A stretch of DNA of 64,000 nucleotides from Miscanthus floridulus (lineage: Eukaryota; Streptophyta; Magnoliopsida; Poales; Poaceae), in contig NC_089591.1 in NCBI RefSeq assembly GCF_019320115.1, positions 19,942,502 through 20,006,501 on the forward strand, written 5' to 3'. Positions 44,570 through 57,700 of the stretch are shown here, in pieces; the stretch's first letter is position 1; each line of letters opens with the position of its first letter. The notes below the pieces were generated by a model. That model ran no database searches. It was not told the DNA's origin and was given only the letters and a program-made list of their open reading frames with translations. A program made the position numbers and the translations under genes.

Positions 44570-47500
44570 ATGGTAAATGGAACAACTTTTGTATTCATGA
44601 AATGAACCAATTTTGCTTCTAAGTGTTGATGTACTTTGAAATGTCATTTTCATGATGCTAGTTTGACCAAAGTTGAACAGTAGCTTAGAGTGTTTGCATG
44701 GCTGTGTGACTAAATAAAAGTTGTAGTTTACATCAAGTGTAACAAACTTTATTTAAGGGTTATGAGCTGAATTAGTGTCTAACATGGTCAAATGGAGCTC
44801 ACATGTGTCAACAAAATGATGTTTGGTGACTTAAGAATTTTTCTAAGTGTTGAAGCTATTTTCAATTTCAAAGTATCTTGCTTTGGAGCACAATAGTTTG
44901 AAAACCGTTGGGAATTAGGCCAAACTCCTTTAAACATTTTTGTAGTGTTCACATAGCTTTACAAATTTTATTAATGAAGCTTGCACTGATTCACCATAGA
45001 TTAGGAGTACTAATCGCTTGAAGATGCGTTATCAATCGAGTTCAGGGTGGACTAAATCGGCGCCGCATGCACGCGTCGTGGCCTACCAGTGTCGAGTTGC
45101 AGCCACCGCGTGGTCGTCGTAAGCTGACATCGGCCCCACCAGTCAGGCCAGCGTGGGAAGATAAGTGTGCCCTCCCTCCTCACTCACTCTCACTTGCCTC
45201 GCTCTACCTCTCTCTTGCTCTCACTGCGCCCGAGTGAAACTACAGCGCTGCCATCATCGCCACCGAGCTCTGCCGAGGTCGCACGCCACCGCCGCCATGC
45301 CATTGTTCAATTCCTCACACCCACAATTCCGCCACACCCTGCTACACCCAGCCAACTCACCCTTGCTACCATCTGAGCTTAGGTGAGGTCATAGTTCATG
45401 TCGCCATCATCGTGGCCATCACCGGAGCACCGTCGAGCTTGTGCTCACCGTGGCCATGCTCCACCGAGCCATCTCGCTCACACTTTTCTCTCATTAGGGT
45501 TAGCCTAGGATCATGTCTACCTCACGCCGCTGGACATCGAGCCAACACCAGCACACCAGCACCGAAACATGGCTACACACCACCGTGCTTGTGCCACCGT
45601 GTCACCATGCATGCGGCCAAGCTTCGCCGCCGCTCCACCTTGACCTAATCCACGCTGTAGAGCTTCACTAGGGTTTGTAGATGCCGTAGCCATGCTCGCC
45701 TGGTCATGCCATCACTAGGGATGGCTGGAGCACCATCGCGTACCACCGTCGAGCCACCGTGCTCACTGGCGAGCTAGCTTCGGTGATCCTCCGAGCAAAC
45801 CAAGGGTACTTGTATGTGCAGAATAGGATGGGAAACATGTTGGTGCCGACCTCGACGTCGGTTACCTCACTGATGGTGAGTTCTCATCGATCTAAGCCAA
45901 TGCTCTGCTCGGATTCACTAACGTGTGGGGTCCATTGACCCACGGGGCCTAGTCGTCAGCACCTCTATGGTGTATAGACCGGTTGCACCTAGCGGTTAGG
46001 GTTTAGTTGTTTTTGAATTATTTTCATAAATTCGAATACAAACTTTAAAAATTCATATCTAGAGCTAGGGGTATCCGAATGAGGTGAACCAAATTTTGTT
46101 GGATTCATCTTGAAGTGTACTATTGGATAAAAATATGAAATCTACTGATTAGATTATTTTTCTGGGAGAATTAAATTGAGCAAGATAAGTGCTTTTAAAG
46201 TAGTTTATATATTGTAAAATGCATAACTTGAGCTAGGAAGGTGATAAATTGTGATTTAGATTTTGCTGGTCTTGTGTTGACATGCTCTAGCCAGGAAAAA
46301 TACTAAACCTATAGTAGGCATACATGAAATATGGTCTTCCTATTTAATCTTGATTAATTGCTAATTTCTAGTGAAATTAAATGGGGTAAAAATACATAAC
46401 ATATGATCATACGAATTTTATACAGTATTCCTATGCTAGGAGGAAAGTAAGAAAAATATTAACTTTGTTGTTTGACACTTTTCACTAGGCTAAACTATTT
46501 TTGCTAAAATAAGCATATGTAACTTGTCATTTTATTAGAGATGACTATACTTATCCAAATGGCATGAAATCTGTATAGTAGACTATTGGGCTCATTTGTA
46601 GGCTACCATAATTTTCTCACAATTTATGGAGGACTAGAAATATTTATCCTTTAAATCACCTTATTATATGAGGAAATTAATAAATTAATTAGTTAGGCTT
46701 AACCATGATGTTTTCTGTGGTGTGTATGATGAATATAATCTATTGATACTGTTAGTTAGGCTTAGAAGTAATTGGTTATAGGTAGCAAGTTAATTATTGC
46801 TTTATAATTCAACGAGATGGCTGCATGTATAGTTTCTATTGTGGTGATAATTTCATGATGATAATGGTCTTTTCTGTAAAACTTGTTCATAACAAAGTTG
46901 TAGATAACTTACTTATCTACCTTATGTTAAATTTTCCTAGTCATAGGCCTAATGGTTTAAGAATTATAGCTGTTAGAATTCTGCTATCAGAAATGACTTG
47001 TTCTCTAGATAGATCTGAAAGATTGAATTGTTGGACCTAGATAACTGCTTAATTACATTAAGATGATTAAAAGAAAGTTGTAGAAAATTTCATAAACTTT
47101 CTAGAATGTCCACAACCATATTAGTTTGATGTGTATAACTCCAGTTATGGTCAAAACAAGTGGTTGCTATCTTGTAGTCCAGCAAATGATTTACATAAGT
47201 GTTTGTTTAAGTTACTAGAGAAGAGATATGCACCTACTCAGTAAAAGAAAATGTAACTTGTTATCACCTTAATGCAATGCTGCTGAGAACACTTATGAGG
47301 ATGCATTCATCACATCAAAGCATATTATACATGTCATTATATATGCATCCATGATATCTTATTTCCTGCTCATGCATATAGGATCATCCGAGGAGATAAC
47401 TCTATTAGAATTCAACGAAGAAGAAGAGGAAAAATAGGAGGCACCTCAGGCCATAGCTCTAGAAGGAGAGGAGCAAACTCTTGAAGACTTACCCTAGTGC

Positions 47501-49036
47501 CTAGACCATAGGCCAACTTCTTTTATCAAAGGCAAGCCCAGAGCATTTTAAGCTTCCCATGCTTTACAAAATATCACTTGAGTCCTTTATGTTTGATGCA
47601 TTAGGTTATAAGAGTTGATTGGAAACACTTGATGCATAGAACTACCTTGTCTAGGTACATATACCTTTAACCCTATGTAGGTCTAGGATCAAATATATGC
47701 TTAGCCATGCTTAGACCGGTAGAGGTCGGGTGATTTCCTGTCACCTACGAGATATAGGTGGATACCGGAGCACGGTTGGCTATATTTGCTATCGTGAAAA
47801 AGAACCATGGGATAATGTAACTGGAGGCCAGGAGGAGTCTTTGCGTAGGTTGACTCATGTGATTTCGTCTGTGTCGATTAAGGACCGTGCCAGTGTTGGC
47901 ACTTTTGTTGAGATTGAACGCATGCCTCTCACTTAGCTGGTCAGATAACTTGTTTCGACTATGAAGCCGAGTAGCTCAACTCAGGCCAGGCCCTGTTCTA
48001 TTAGAGTGCACATTCTAGATGTTAGTAAGGATGTGCAGGGAGCCAAACATGAGCCTAAGGGCAGGGTAGTCCTGATCATCCTATCAGCTGGTTGTCCTTG
48101 ATTGTGCGGCGCTGGTCAAACCCATGAAATGTGTACTTGAGTTGTACCAAAGGTGACCTAAGATGACCGTTGATCTGGTCTACCTAGGTGTGTTAGGAAT
48201 AAATTCCCAGCTGATTAAAATCGATTCGAATCGCCGTCTCTCCTGAACAGTGAGAAACTTGGCTAGCCCTAATATCGTAGTAATTGTATTATGGAATGAT
48301 GGTTATGAAGAACATGGAATTATTACACCGGCTATGGTTATTATTGTTATGTTACTAAATGATATACCACATGTTTGGCATAGGTTAGTTGCTAATCTAG
48401 AGATGAATAGCTATAATTAACTTGATGACCGAATTATAACTGTATACTTGAATTGGTATGCTTTTTATGCAAAATATTGTCAAGCTAGCTCCACCTATAC
48501 AGCCTTGCATGATCCTTGAAGTCACTTTATTTTTGGTTTATGACCGATAAGTCTAGCTGAGTACCTTCTTGTACTCAGAGTTTATTTCCCATTGTTGCAG
48601 ATAATACGATGTATCATGGCTATTGTAAGAACTGCTTCTGTCCCACCATGGACGAGGAGTAGGGCCCTAGGCAAGGCATTTCTCAATAATCCCTCTTATG
48701 CTTTTGTGGGCCCTATGATCATGAGTTGGCACAGTATTTGAACAACGATGGAGATGTTGGTTTCAAACTTTAATTGCTCCCGCTACTATTTTACCTAAAC
48801 TTGGTTTGTAATAACTTTTAATCATACTCTAATGTATAGAACTATATTTGTGAACTTTATGTAACATGTGACATGTATGTTGAATCATGTATTATCTTGG
48901 TTGTATGTTGGTTGAATCAAGACCCTTCGTGGTACTCGACGGACTTTCAGGTTTATATGGGCTCAAGTATGAGAGTGCGACTGCTTGCGGGCTGCTATTG
49001 TACTTGTGCTCTTATAAATTGGACGGTTCTGGTACA
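44570..49036 (+). repeat. LTR-b: partner chromovirus-type LTR, 5'-truncated
   Basis: It is collinear with LTR-a from about 0.5 kb into LTR-a to its end. Shared words include GCTTAGAGTGTTTGCATGG (38900 and 44683) and the long tract ending ATAAATTGGACRGTTCTG. It has only two units of the 180-bp array (AAAGTTG at 46894 and 47074). A GC-rich block is at 45040-45970. The bases after 49036 do not repeat the GAAAG that precedes LTR-a. Confidence 0.78.
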
Positions 49037-49825
49037 TTAAAGGGCAACATGGTTCGGTCCACTCAGCATGGCTTGTGGTGCGCTCAGTGAGCCTGCTTCC
49101 TTGGATGTATGTGCCTCCGAATAAAGGCTGACACTTTGCTGAGACGTAACGGATGATTTTTCTATCATGTAGGACTGGGTCTTGGTTCTAGGCTTGGCCC
49201 TACGGGGCATGGCGCCAGGTAGCCACCTGATCACTAATGATGATGATGTGTGGTGGCAGGTAATTTCATTGTGTGTGCGTGCCCTAACACGCTGCACTCT
49301 GCTGGTTGCGGAAACACTACTCGGGGCATGGTCGTACCGTCGGACCTAGGCTTCCCACGTGGTTGGCCTAGATGGGGTAGAAGCTGGTGATGGGCGCTGA
49401 CCCATTAGTGTAGATAACCTTGTGGTTTCCTAAAAGGATGTGGCCAGTTGAGGCCATTCCCTGGGTGAGTCCACTATGAGCCATGGACCTCCGGCATCCT
49501 AGGTGGAAAATTTGGCCATGGCCAGCGACGGGAGAGGGTACTGACCCTCCTATGTAGGTGAACTCTAGGATGCTACCGCTAGGGATAGTTCTAAGAGTGT
49601 GTCTATCGTGGACCATGGGATCTAGATCTCTAGGGTGGAGGTCTAGGCCATGGCTGAAAGCGGACGCAGGCACTAGCCCTTCGATGCCGATGAACTTGTA
49701 ATTTTTGTGGCAGATGTGGCCACCATGGGCCATTCTATGAGCGAGTCCACCAATGGTGTGAGGAGCCATCGCTTCCTTCTCAACAAAATGAGAGTGCATG
49801 ACTATCCCTGACTAGGCATGCCAAC
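49037..49825 (-). pseudogene. 5' internal region and gag leader of a Tat-type element
   Basis: On the minus strand this follows a PBS and holds an open frame of 143 codons (49799-49368) starting MHSHFVEKEAMAPHTIGGL. The frame is made of diverged repeats of a Gly/His-rich unit (GLAHRMAHGGHI, SMAHSGLTQGMASTGHI). Its position suggests a gag leader, but I do not recognise a capsid domain. The left side is cut at LTR-b. Confidence 0.45.
49803..49825 (-). promoter_or_regulatory. Primer-binding site of the minus-strand Tat element
   Basis: On the minus strand GTTGGCATGCCTAGTCAGGG follows the LTR end AATACCAATA. It is a decayed form of the GTTGGCGC(G)CCAGGTAGGG site also seen at 6134 in Gypsy-2. Confidence 0.72.
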
Positions 49826-50433
49826 TATTGGTATTTTGTAAACTGGACTAGTAATTTTATATGATTGTCGTGCTGCTCTAGGAAGATGATGGTAGCATCC
49901 AAAAGACATGAGGATTTATTCTAGTTTAGGCCAAATCCCTATGACCAGTCTCAGAGATGATTGAGTGTGTGTTCCTTGCTTGAGTGCTCTAAAGTTCTTA
50001 CAATGGGGGCTGCAAGAATGGTGGAAGAGGTAGGAGAGCTAGATCTAGGAGATGGGCTACCCAAAGGAAAGCTTTAGGAGCCCTTCTATGCTATAAGAAT
50101 GAGTGAATGAGAGTTAGATGGGTGCACTGCCTGCCCTTATATAGAGTTTAGGGTCAGGGTGTGTACAAAGAGGAAGGTTTTCCTAACGAAGGGTCATGAG
50201 CCTGAGGGAGGTCCTAGCTAACTTGGCTTGCAAGCTATGCCGTCTTATGGTGCATGTCCGGATGTGGTTGTCATCATGGTCCTATGGCCATGTCATAGCA
50301 TGGTGTGACGTTGTGTTACTATGCCGGCCATGGTGGTACCATAGGCATGGTGGTGGTTCACCAACCGTCCTATGTGATGTGGTCTCCACCGTGGCCTTCG
50401 TCATCACCTCCTGGTTTCCTAGGGCATCATACA
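49826..50433 (-). repeat. Tat-type LTR, minus orientation (about 0.6 kb)
   Basis: The minus strand shows a TATA box (plus 50136-50145, CTATATAAG), a leader with CCCATCTCCTAGATCTAGC, and a conserved end with CTAGAATAAATCCTC and TAGAGCAGCACGA. The start is placed at TGTATGATGCCC (50433), but it may lie a few bases further out. On one side it has a PBS, on the other a polypurine tract split by the solo LTR at 50452. Confidence 0.72.
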
Positions 50434-50446
50434 GGAGTTGGTAGCC

Positions 50447-50451
50447 GCCCC
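50447..50451 (+). other. Target-site duplication of the 5.77-kb solo LTR (GCCCC, left)
   Basis: GCCCC occurs directly before TGTAACAACC and again at 56220-56224 directly after GATCATTTCA. The match is perfect and places both LTR ends exactly. Confidence 0.85.
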
Positions 50452-53400
50452 TGTAACAACCTAGGTTTTTTGTGCAACTAAAAATATGAGCTTTTTAAAA
50501 ATTTTCCTATAATGTATGGAGCATGTAGTTTCTAGGTCAAACCTAAGTCAAACCAAGGAGAGATGATGAGTAAATTGGTGCACACATATAAATATGATTG
50601 TTGGAGAGTGCCTGTGTTCTTGAGTTGGATTTGAGTTGAGTCTTATTTGGAGTACGGAGTGCACAAATCCAAAGCGAAGTTCCTCTCAATCTCCTCTTTG
50701 AATCTCTCTCAAATTTATAATTCATAAAAGCAAAACCTTTTTTTCCTTTTCCTTCTCATCTAGCCCACCAACTCTTCTTCTAGGCCTAATCGGCCCTCTC
50801 TTCTCCTCCTCCCACCGGCCCAGCACCACCTCTCCACTCCCTCCAGCAAGCCCAGCTCGCATCTGCCCCCTGCCAGCCCAAGCCAACCACCACCTAGGCC
50901 TTAGCCTCGACATCCTGAGTGGCCTGCTTCGTGCCTCCCTCCCCTGCTAGCCTAGTAGTGCAGTGCCATGGCCCATTGGCCCCCGCAGCCCCACTCACGT
51001 AGGCCCCCACTAGCCCGGTAGCGAGGCCCCGTAGGCCCGAGCCACCATGCTCCCCTACACCCGAACCGTAGCATGCCTCACATCGCTCCTCAGACGTGCC
51101 CTAGCATGACCCACGACGCCGCCGCCACCAGCTATAACATCCTCATCCCTTGATGTCCATACCACCGCCTGTAGGATATGCGACGCATGTCCCCATCCCT
51201 GCACGGATGACAAGGATCACCGGTGCTCCCTCAACCCTTCTCAATCATATTTATATGTGTGCACCACCGTGATATAAAACCCACATGCCGCTCCTTTGCT
51301 CCATTTCCCACCACCACCGCCACTCCCTTCTCCTCCTTCCTCTAGCCAAACCCTAGCCAACCATGGCCACCACTTTGCCCACCACTACTAGCCACCATAG
51401 AGCCACAGCTGTGCCACCACACCACGACTACCCCTACGAGCCATCTCAACACACCGCGAGCTCACCGTGACTATCTCACGGCCAACCACGTAGACGCGCT
51501 CGACATCGCCAACCACCTCCATGCCCATGAGCTCCTACTCTACCTCACTATGCTCCACCTCCTCACCGACGTTCTCTGCCTTGCCATCATGCTCCACCTT
51601 TGACTCGCTCTCCCCTTCAAGCCCGAATGCTACCTCCTCTCCAACAAGCCATGTCATCCTCGCCATCATGATGTTCCCCACTACTGGCCCTGCTCATCCA
51701 GTACTCGAGCAGGCGAATGCCCTTCCTTGCCAAGTGACTCCACTGGATCGAGCCCGATGACCCTGCGCCATCCACGACATCGTCCTCCTACACCATCAAA
51801 CTCCTTCACCGGTGACACCTCTACGCCCGTGACACCACCATCCTCTTCACCGTGTACCTCTCCACGACGCCATGCCTCTCCTCTGCCTTGGTGTTGCCTT
51901 GTCAAGCCGAATGCACCGCACCTACCTCTTCTTCCTCATTGCGTCCATGCCCTCACCATGACATGACCTTAGCGCCGACCAAGGCAGGCCTTCCTCACTC
52001 ACCGTCCATGATGTGGCCATCATCCTCGCCATGACACTACTCCATCCTTGTTGTGTCCATGGCCCCGTCCTCACCGAGCACGACCACAACCAGGAGCAGT
52101 GCCACCCCTACAGCGCCCCCTTCCTTGTCGAAGCTGCTCCTCTACCATCGGTGAGCCCCCAACCCTAAACCTCTACCTTTTCTTCCTTCCTGTTGCCGTT
52201 CATGCTTGATGCCTAGCCTACGTGCCGTATTCCCTCACTACCACAGGGAGGCCACGCCTCTACCGTTACTCAACCATGATGTGCCCCTATTCTAGGCCAC
52301 ATCCAGCAACAGCAGTCAGCTTTTGGCCCTTCATTGCCATGGCCTGCACCACCCCGCCATCAACTGTTATACTCCTTCACTGCTGGTGAACTCCCGATGC
52401 GAAGTCCCCACTTTTCCCTTCTATTACCATCAACCTTGTCTAAAACCAGCCTTCATGCCATTGTTTTCCACCATCATAGGGAGGTCACGGCCCTATAGTC
52501 CACCTCACCCTTGACCATCGTCAGGAGCAGTAGCTACCAGACCTAGCCGACCAGCTCCGGTCGTGTCTAGCAAGCTATTGGCCAGCCACAGCCAACCATA
52601 GCTAGCTGTAGCCAGCTAGCAGTAGGCCGCAGCAAGCTACAGCTAGCCATAGTTCATCGAAATGCATCGCTGCAGCCCTTCTTCCTCATCGTAGCAAGGT
52701 TGACCCCTTTTAACCTAGCCAACACCATCCTTGGCATCGGCAAAGCTCTGCTTTTCATTTCATTTACTTGCTCATACATCTATATATCATCATTCATACA
52801 TGATACATGATCCATCTATATCGGTTATCTATATTTGTTCATACACTTCATACATGATATCTATTCTATGCCTATGTCATGCCTTTGCCGCTGATCTAAC
52901 CTTGTGCTATGGATATGTGCCACTCCATCTAGTCACATTGTGTTGTTTGTGTTGGTTAAGTTCTAGTGTGTTGTTTGTTGTCATCTAGGCACTATGCCTT
53001 TGAGCTAGTCGAGGGATCGTACTTCGTTCGATAGTTTCGGTCATGGGTCCATCCTGTCATGGCCGTCATGCCGAGTGTAACTCGCTCCCTAGCTTCTTGG
53101 TTGTCTTTGTCATGCTATGATCGCTAGCCCCTATCCATGTCCCTAGGACATGGCCATTGAGGACTTGATGTTGATATTGACATGGCTCTTACCCACACAT
53201 ATCGAGCCCTCTGTGACCAACTCTAGTGGGATATGAATTGGGGGATGACAATCGTGGAACTATGAAGCTGACTCGTGTGGGTGAAGCTCAAGGTCACGAG
53301 TTGCCTCACCATGACCATCGGGTTTCACCTATTTCGCTCACTTGTTTATCCTAACCACCTCGTATGCCTATACTAATTTGACCATAGCATTCCTTTAGAT

Positions 53401-56219
53401 CTAGCGGAGACAACCGCATCGCTATGGACCTTAGGGATAGCCTTGTGCTGATTTAGTTGCATGGTCATGGTGCCCTACGAGTGGGTTTGGATCGTGGGAT
53501 TGTGTCTCCTTTCTTCCAACCTTTGTCCATTCCATGATGAGTTGGTCAAAAGAGTGCGGATTCTATTCTTCTCTCCTCTCTTGTTCTCAATCCTCGTTAA
53601 TCCAGTAAGATGTGGGTTGAGCCCTTCGCTTGTTTGGTGTTTATTGCTCTCTTGATTCCATTCATTTGATTCTCATAGTTTGCTATGGCAAGTGGATCAA
53701 AGAAAGGTGAAGCCCGTGTCTTTTCCCGTCTTTTGGACCTTTTATGCTCGAGTCCCTTGTATGCTTGTACCTATTTTAGACTATAGCATTTCTTTGGTTC
53801 TTGTGGTGACAACCACACCGCTAAGAACCCTAGGGATGTCTTAGTGCATTTAGTGCACCTAGGTCATGGTACCCTACAAGTAGTTTGGGCACTCATGTTC
53901 TCTTGTGTGTCACTCCTTTTGATGCACTGTCTCTTGCCATGGCATGTGGATTGGAAGAAGTAGACCACCTCCCTTCTCTTCTCTCCCCCGTTCCACTCTC
54001 TATTGATTCTCATCAATTATAATGGCGTATGGATTGAGAGAGACCGCAACTTCTTCCTTTCCCCCATAGTTGCTCTTTTTTATTCCCGTCAATCTCCATG
54101 ATGCTCGTATCAAAAGGCAACAAGCCATGGTGTTTGCTTAAGTTAAGCTAGGGTCTAGGCCATTATTCTTGAAGCCGTACAGGTCGACATGATTGACCCA
54201 GGAAGTGCTGGCTAGGCTATGATTTGCGCTTGTGCTTAGCAAACAACCACTTCTATTTCTTTTGGCCAAGGGATCGAAGATCAACTGAGAGGGCTAAGTC
54301 TTCTTCCCTTGGTGTTCTTTTGGGTTGTTCGATCTTCTATGTCTTGTTGCCTCTTTTGTTCATAGTCTTTATAGGTTTAGTGGATTGATTGCTCTTTGGC
54401 CTTGTTTGTCGCTTCATTATGGTAGTTGCATTGAGGATAACAGTGATCGGATCAAAACCCGTTGGAGGAAGGAAACATAGATGGTAGCAGGACATAGAGG
54501 AGAATGACTATGACTACACTAAGGATCTCGGAGAGGACCAGTCAACAGGTGCCATGTCCCACCCAACCTTGTAGAATTCTATTAGACATGCAACAATGTA
54601 GCTGCTAGTGCTTTACTTTTATGCAAATGATCTATGATAGGTTGCATGGTAGATTTACTTGAAAGCCATTACCTTAACGCAACCTTTACCCCTACACACC
54701 CGCTGTTAGGATAGATGCTCGCACACTACTTACTACTTGCTTCTACTACGCATTATATCTGTGATGTGATGCTTGGTGGAGGATTGTTTGTGAGTGGCTA
54801 AGGCACTTGGTGCCAATAACATGGTAACAACTTGGGGAGATCTTGGCATGCATCTTGGGTGTGTGGTGAGGGTCGAGTCGATCAAACAGATTCTACAATG
54901 AGTCTTTGGATAAGTCTTGTCAGGGGATGCGACCTAGGCATTCCCTACGAGAGGTACCTATGGCGGGTACATGTAAGATGAGGAGGTCCCTAGGTGGAGT
55001 GTCTCTGTGGGATGAAGCCCAGGGATGGAGGTGCCATCGAGGCATGGGGTGTTGGTTATCCCCTTTGAGAAGATATCATGTTTGGTCCCTTAAGGACTAT
55101 TATGTTGAGAGAACCGGATCATAGGACCCTACGTACACACCACTTGCTCCTGAATGGGCGAGGGACAGTTACCCGACCAACTAGGATGGTGCCATTACTG
55201 CTAGGTTGAAAATGGATAGTGTAGGAAGGTATGGGCGTATGGCCCACACCCTCCTAAGGTAGCATAGTGACCTCTAGGGGCCTAGTACTATGTCTCACAG
55301 TCTCAGCGTGCCGCTGGACTCTAGGGTGGCCCAGGGCTGAGTGGTAGGGTGGCACCATACCGGTTGGGAGGTAGTCGGTATCAGCCTAGGTGGGGCACCG
55401 CCAATGATGGTGATCTTGTGGTTCTAGGTGTACACGCTCTATAGAGTTGATCGATCTATACGTATAGCCATGTCCATGGATATGGACATTCCAATGATAT
55501 ACGCTTCCCTTGATTAGTGAGAGGAGTCCTTTCTTCTTCTCCTCCTAGGTTTGTTGGATTTGGCCGTTAGCCGATAAGGCAAGGCACGAAAGGGAGTCAT
55601 CCTTGCTATCTAGAGAGTGAGTGTGGTGAGATGTGTGTGATGGGATGGGTGAACGTCTTGATAAGATGGGTTAAAACTTGATGAACTATTATAAAATATT
55701 GACAAACTTGCATAGGAAAACTACAACCATAAATAGGTCTTTTGCTCTACCCTTGTATTCCACTTACCACAAAGCAAACGCAAAGCATAGGGTGGGAGCC
55801 AGTGGCCAGTACAAATCATACTAAAATATATTTGGTAGGTTCAGTTGTCATCTATGACGACAACAACGGATATTAGAAGGATTAGATGGTCTTGTTCCTA
55901 TGCTCAAGTTTGGTTGAGGAGATGAAGTCTATGCCCGCTGACACACTACGCCTACTCTGATGATTGCCCATGAAGGAGGAGCCTTCACCCACTGACGTGC
56001 TACGTCTACTTTGATGTTGTCATGTGTGCGTTTTCGCTAGTATAATGTTGTACTTAGGTGTGTTATCAAGTGTTATAATACCTTGTAAACTTGTATTTCC
56101 GTGATGTATGAATTGTGGTATCAACTGAATAATGGTAATGTGATAGCTTAGTCTTTCTGGACTGTCACATTATAATGTAATATGTGGATTTCCCTTCGAG
56201 GAAATCGTGGATCATTTCA
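50452..56219 (+). repeat. 5.77-kb solo LTR of a chromovirus-type element
   Basis: It starts TGTAACAACC, ends GATCATTTCA and is flanked by GCCCC on both sides. It has no PBS, polypurine tract or coding domain, so it is a solo LTR. The first part (50740-52700) is GC-rich with CCACC-type runs; a ~160-bp segment near 53365 is repeated ~399 bases later near 53764. The short ORFs inside (for example 51521-51760, 52731-52988 and 54906-55124) resemble no protein family. It differs in sequence from LTR-a, so it is another family. Confidence 0.82.
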
Positions 56220-56224
56220 GCCCC

Positions 56225-56764
56225 CGAGTCGCCAATTGCCCTAGTGGCTTGAGGAGCTAAGGGACATGACCTCTATCATTGGGGTCGTGGCTCATGTTAG
56301 TCTGGGTGGCCTCTAAGTCAAGGCCTTCATTGTGAATCCTATTCTATAGTGGGTAGAATCATACATGCGTCATGTCAGGCTGTATTTGGCCGGTGGACAT
56401 CGTGTCGGTCATCACCTCTTTGGGTGGTGTTTTCTTATCTGAGCTGTGTGGCATAGGGGTGGCGTCTGACTAGACCAAGGTGACCGTTGTCCCCTTGATC
56501 CTTGCGGGGTCAGTGCAGTGTGCCTATCCTTGTCAGAGCGGGCATGTTTGGCTAGGCTTGACCTCTCCCCATTACTCCTAAGGGTTGAGACAGTGGAGAG
56601 GTCGTGAGTCTCTTGCACGTCATGTGGCTAAGGCAGAAGAAGGGGTCGTGGCCAATCCTAGCCTTGGCATCAAGCCTATTTTGCTTGGCTTAGCTAGGCC
56701 TTAGTTGTTCGAGCCTTGCTGGCTAATGTACCATGGGCCGCTTGGCTACTAACTAATCAATGCC
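56225..56764 (-). other. 3' internal region of the minus-strand Tat element, with PPT
   Basis: Read on the minus strand it ends with GGCGACTCGGGGGC, the polypurine-tract type seen before Tat LTRs; the solo LTR inserted right at this tract. The rest is non-coding, with repeated CACGACC and AGGCCTAGC words. The small minus ORF 56412-56618 is not protein-like. Its outer edge meets the F-box pseudogene. Confidence 0.55.
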
Positions 56765-57700
56765 TTGAGACACCCCAGGGTTATAACCCCGATAGTAGGT
56801 GTGAGCATCTACTCATCTAAGAGTGTAGTATGGATGTTTAAGGAATCTGAATGGGGCAAGGGTGTTGTAGACACATATTCGACAAGTGTGTTTCTTAATG
56901 GTCTTATGCACTGGCTAGAGTTGTCCCAGATAGTTGTTGATATGTAGGGAAAGACATGGAGGAAAATTTGTAGGCCATGTGGTGAAGCGATCTCCATCAA
57001 TGAAGCTTAGGGTCAGTTATGTTTATGTACTGATAGTATGTTCAGGAAGTCTCAGCTTTCATTCTGGATCCTAGAAGATTATGGTACTAATAAATGGACA
57101 TTGAAGCATACGTTGACCACGATGAACATATTTGGATAGAAAAATATTCAGTTTGGTTACGATGTTTGCGATGTGGACTACAGAGTGATTGCAGATCATC
57201 TAGAATAGAATTTGATTTTCCTTGTTGGAAAGAATAGAACACTGATGGCATATGACATGAACCATAGAAAAGTTCTTGTCCTCCCTGCCCAGGTCATGCA
57301 GTATCCTAGACTTACCTAGAGGCTATCTCCGGAGGGACTTCACTATCTTCCTTATATGCCCTTATTTATGGAGTTAGTAGGAGAGCAGTAAAGTTGCATA
57401 TGCTGTATTTTCTTGTTATGACATGTCTTTCTTCAGGTAGGGAGTTGTTTTGATTCTATATATAGTCCAATTTTGACTTGGTAACTAAGGAAATTGATGC
57501 TGAATATTATTAATGTTGTTACTTTGTGCAGGTTGTGGAGTCTGAGTGCTTTTGAACAACTTTCCTGCAATGGCTAAGGGAGGAAGAAGTGGGGTTCCAT
57601 GGTGCACTGACTACCATGTTGAAGGAAGTTTTGCCTTGCAAGTAGAAGTGCCAATCTGAAGGAGCAGAGCACATGTACTAGTCTACCTCATTTTTGTTAT
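56765..57700 (+). pseudogene. F-box-associated domain pseudogene
   Basis: One frame from 56765 to 57391 encodes the C-terminal interaction domain of a plant F-box protein. It includes STSVFLNGLMHWL (56877-56915), the segment GKTWRKI (56948-56968), SQLSFWILEDYGTNKWTLKH (57051-57110), YRVIADH (57180-57200), and LMAYDMNHRKVLVLP (57244-57288). In-frame stops within it are all TAG (56945, 57008, 57137, 57209, 57317). A likely intron (acceptor TTTGTGCAG at 57530) leads to a second exon (VVESECF) with its own stops. The N-terminal F-box motif is missing. Retention of the intron argues against a processed copy. F-box proteins are substrate adaptors of SCF ubiquitin ligases. Confidence 0.78.

Noticed and set aside
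38391..49042. GAAAG/TAAAG as a target duplication for LTR-a and LTR-b
   Set aside because: Only four of five bases match, and it would need the LTR to end in T rather than CA.
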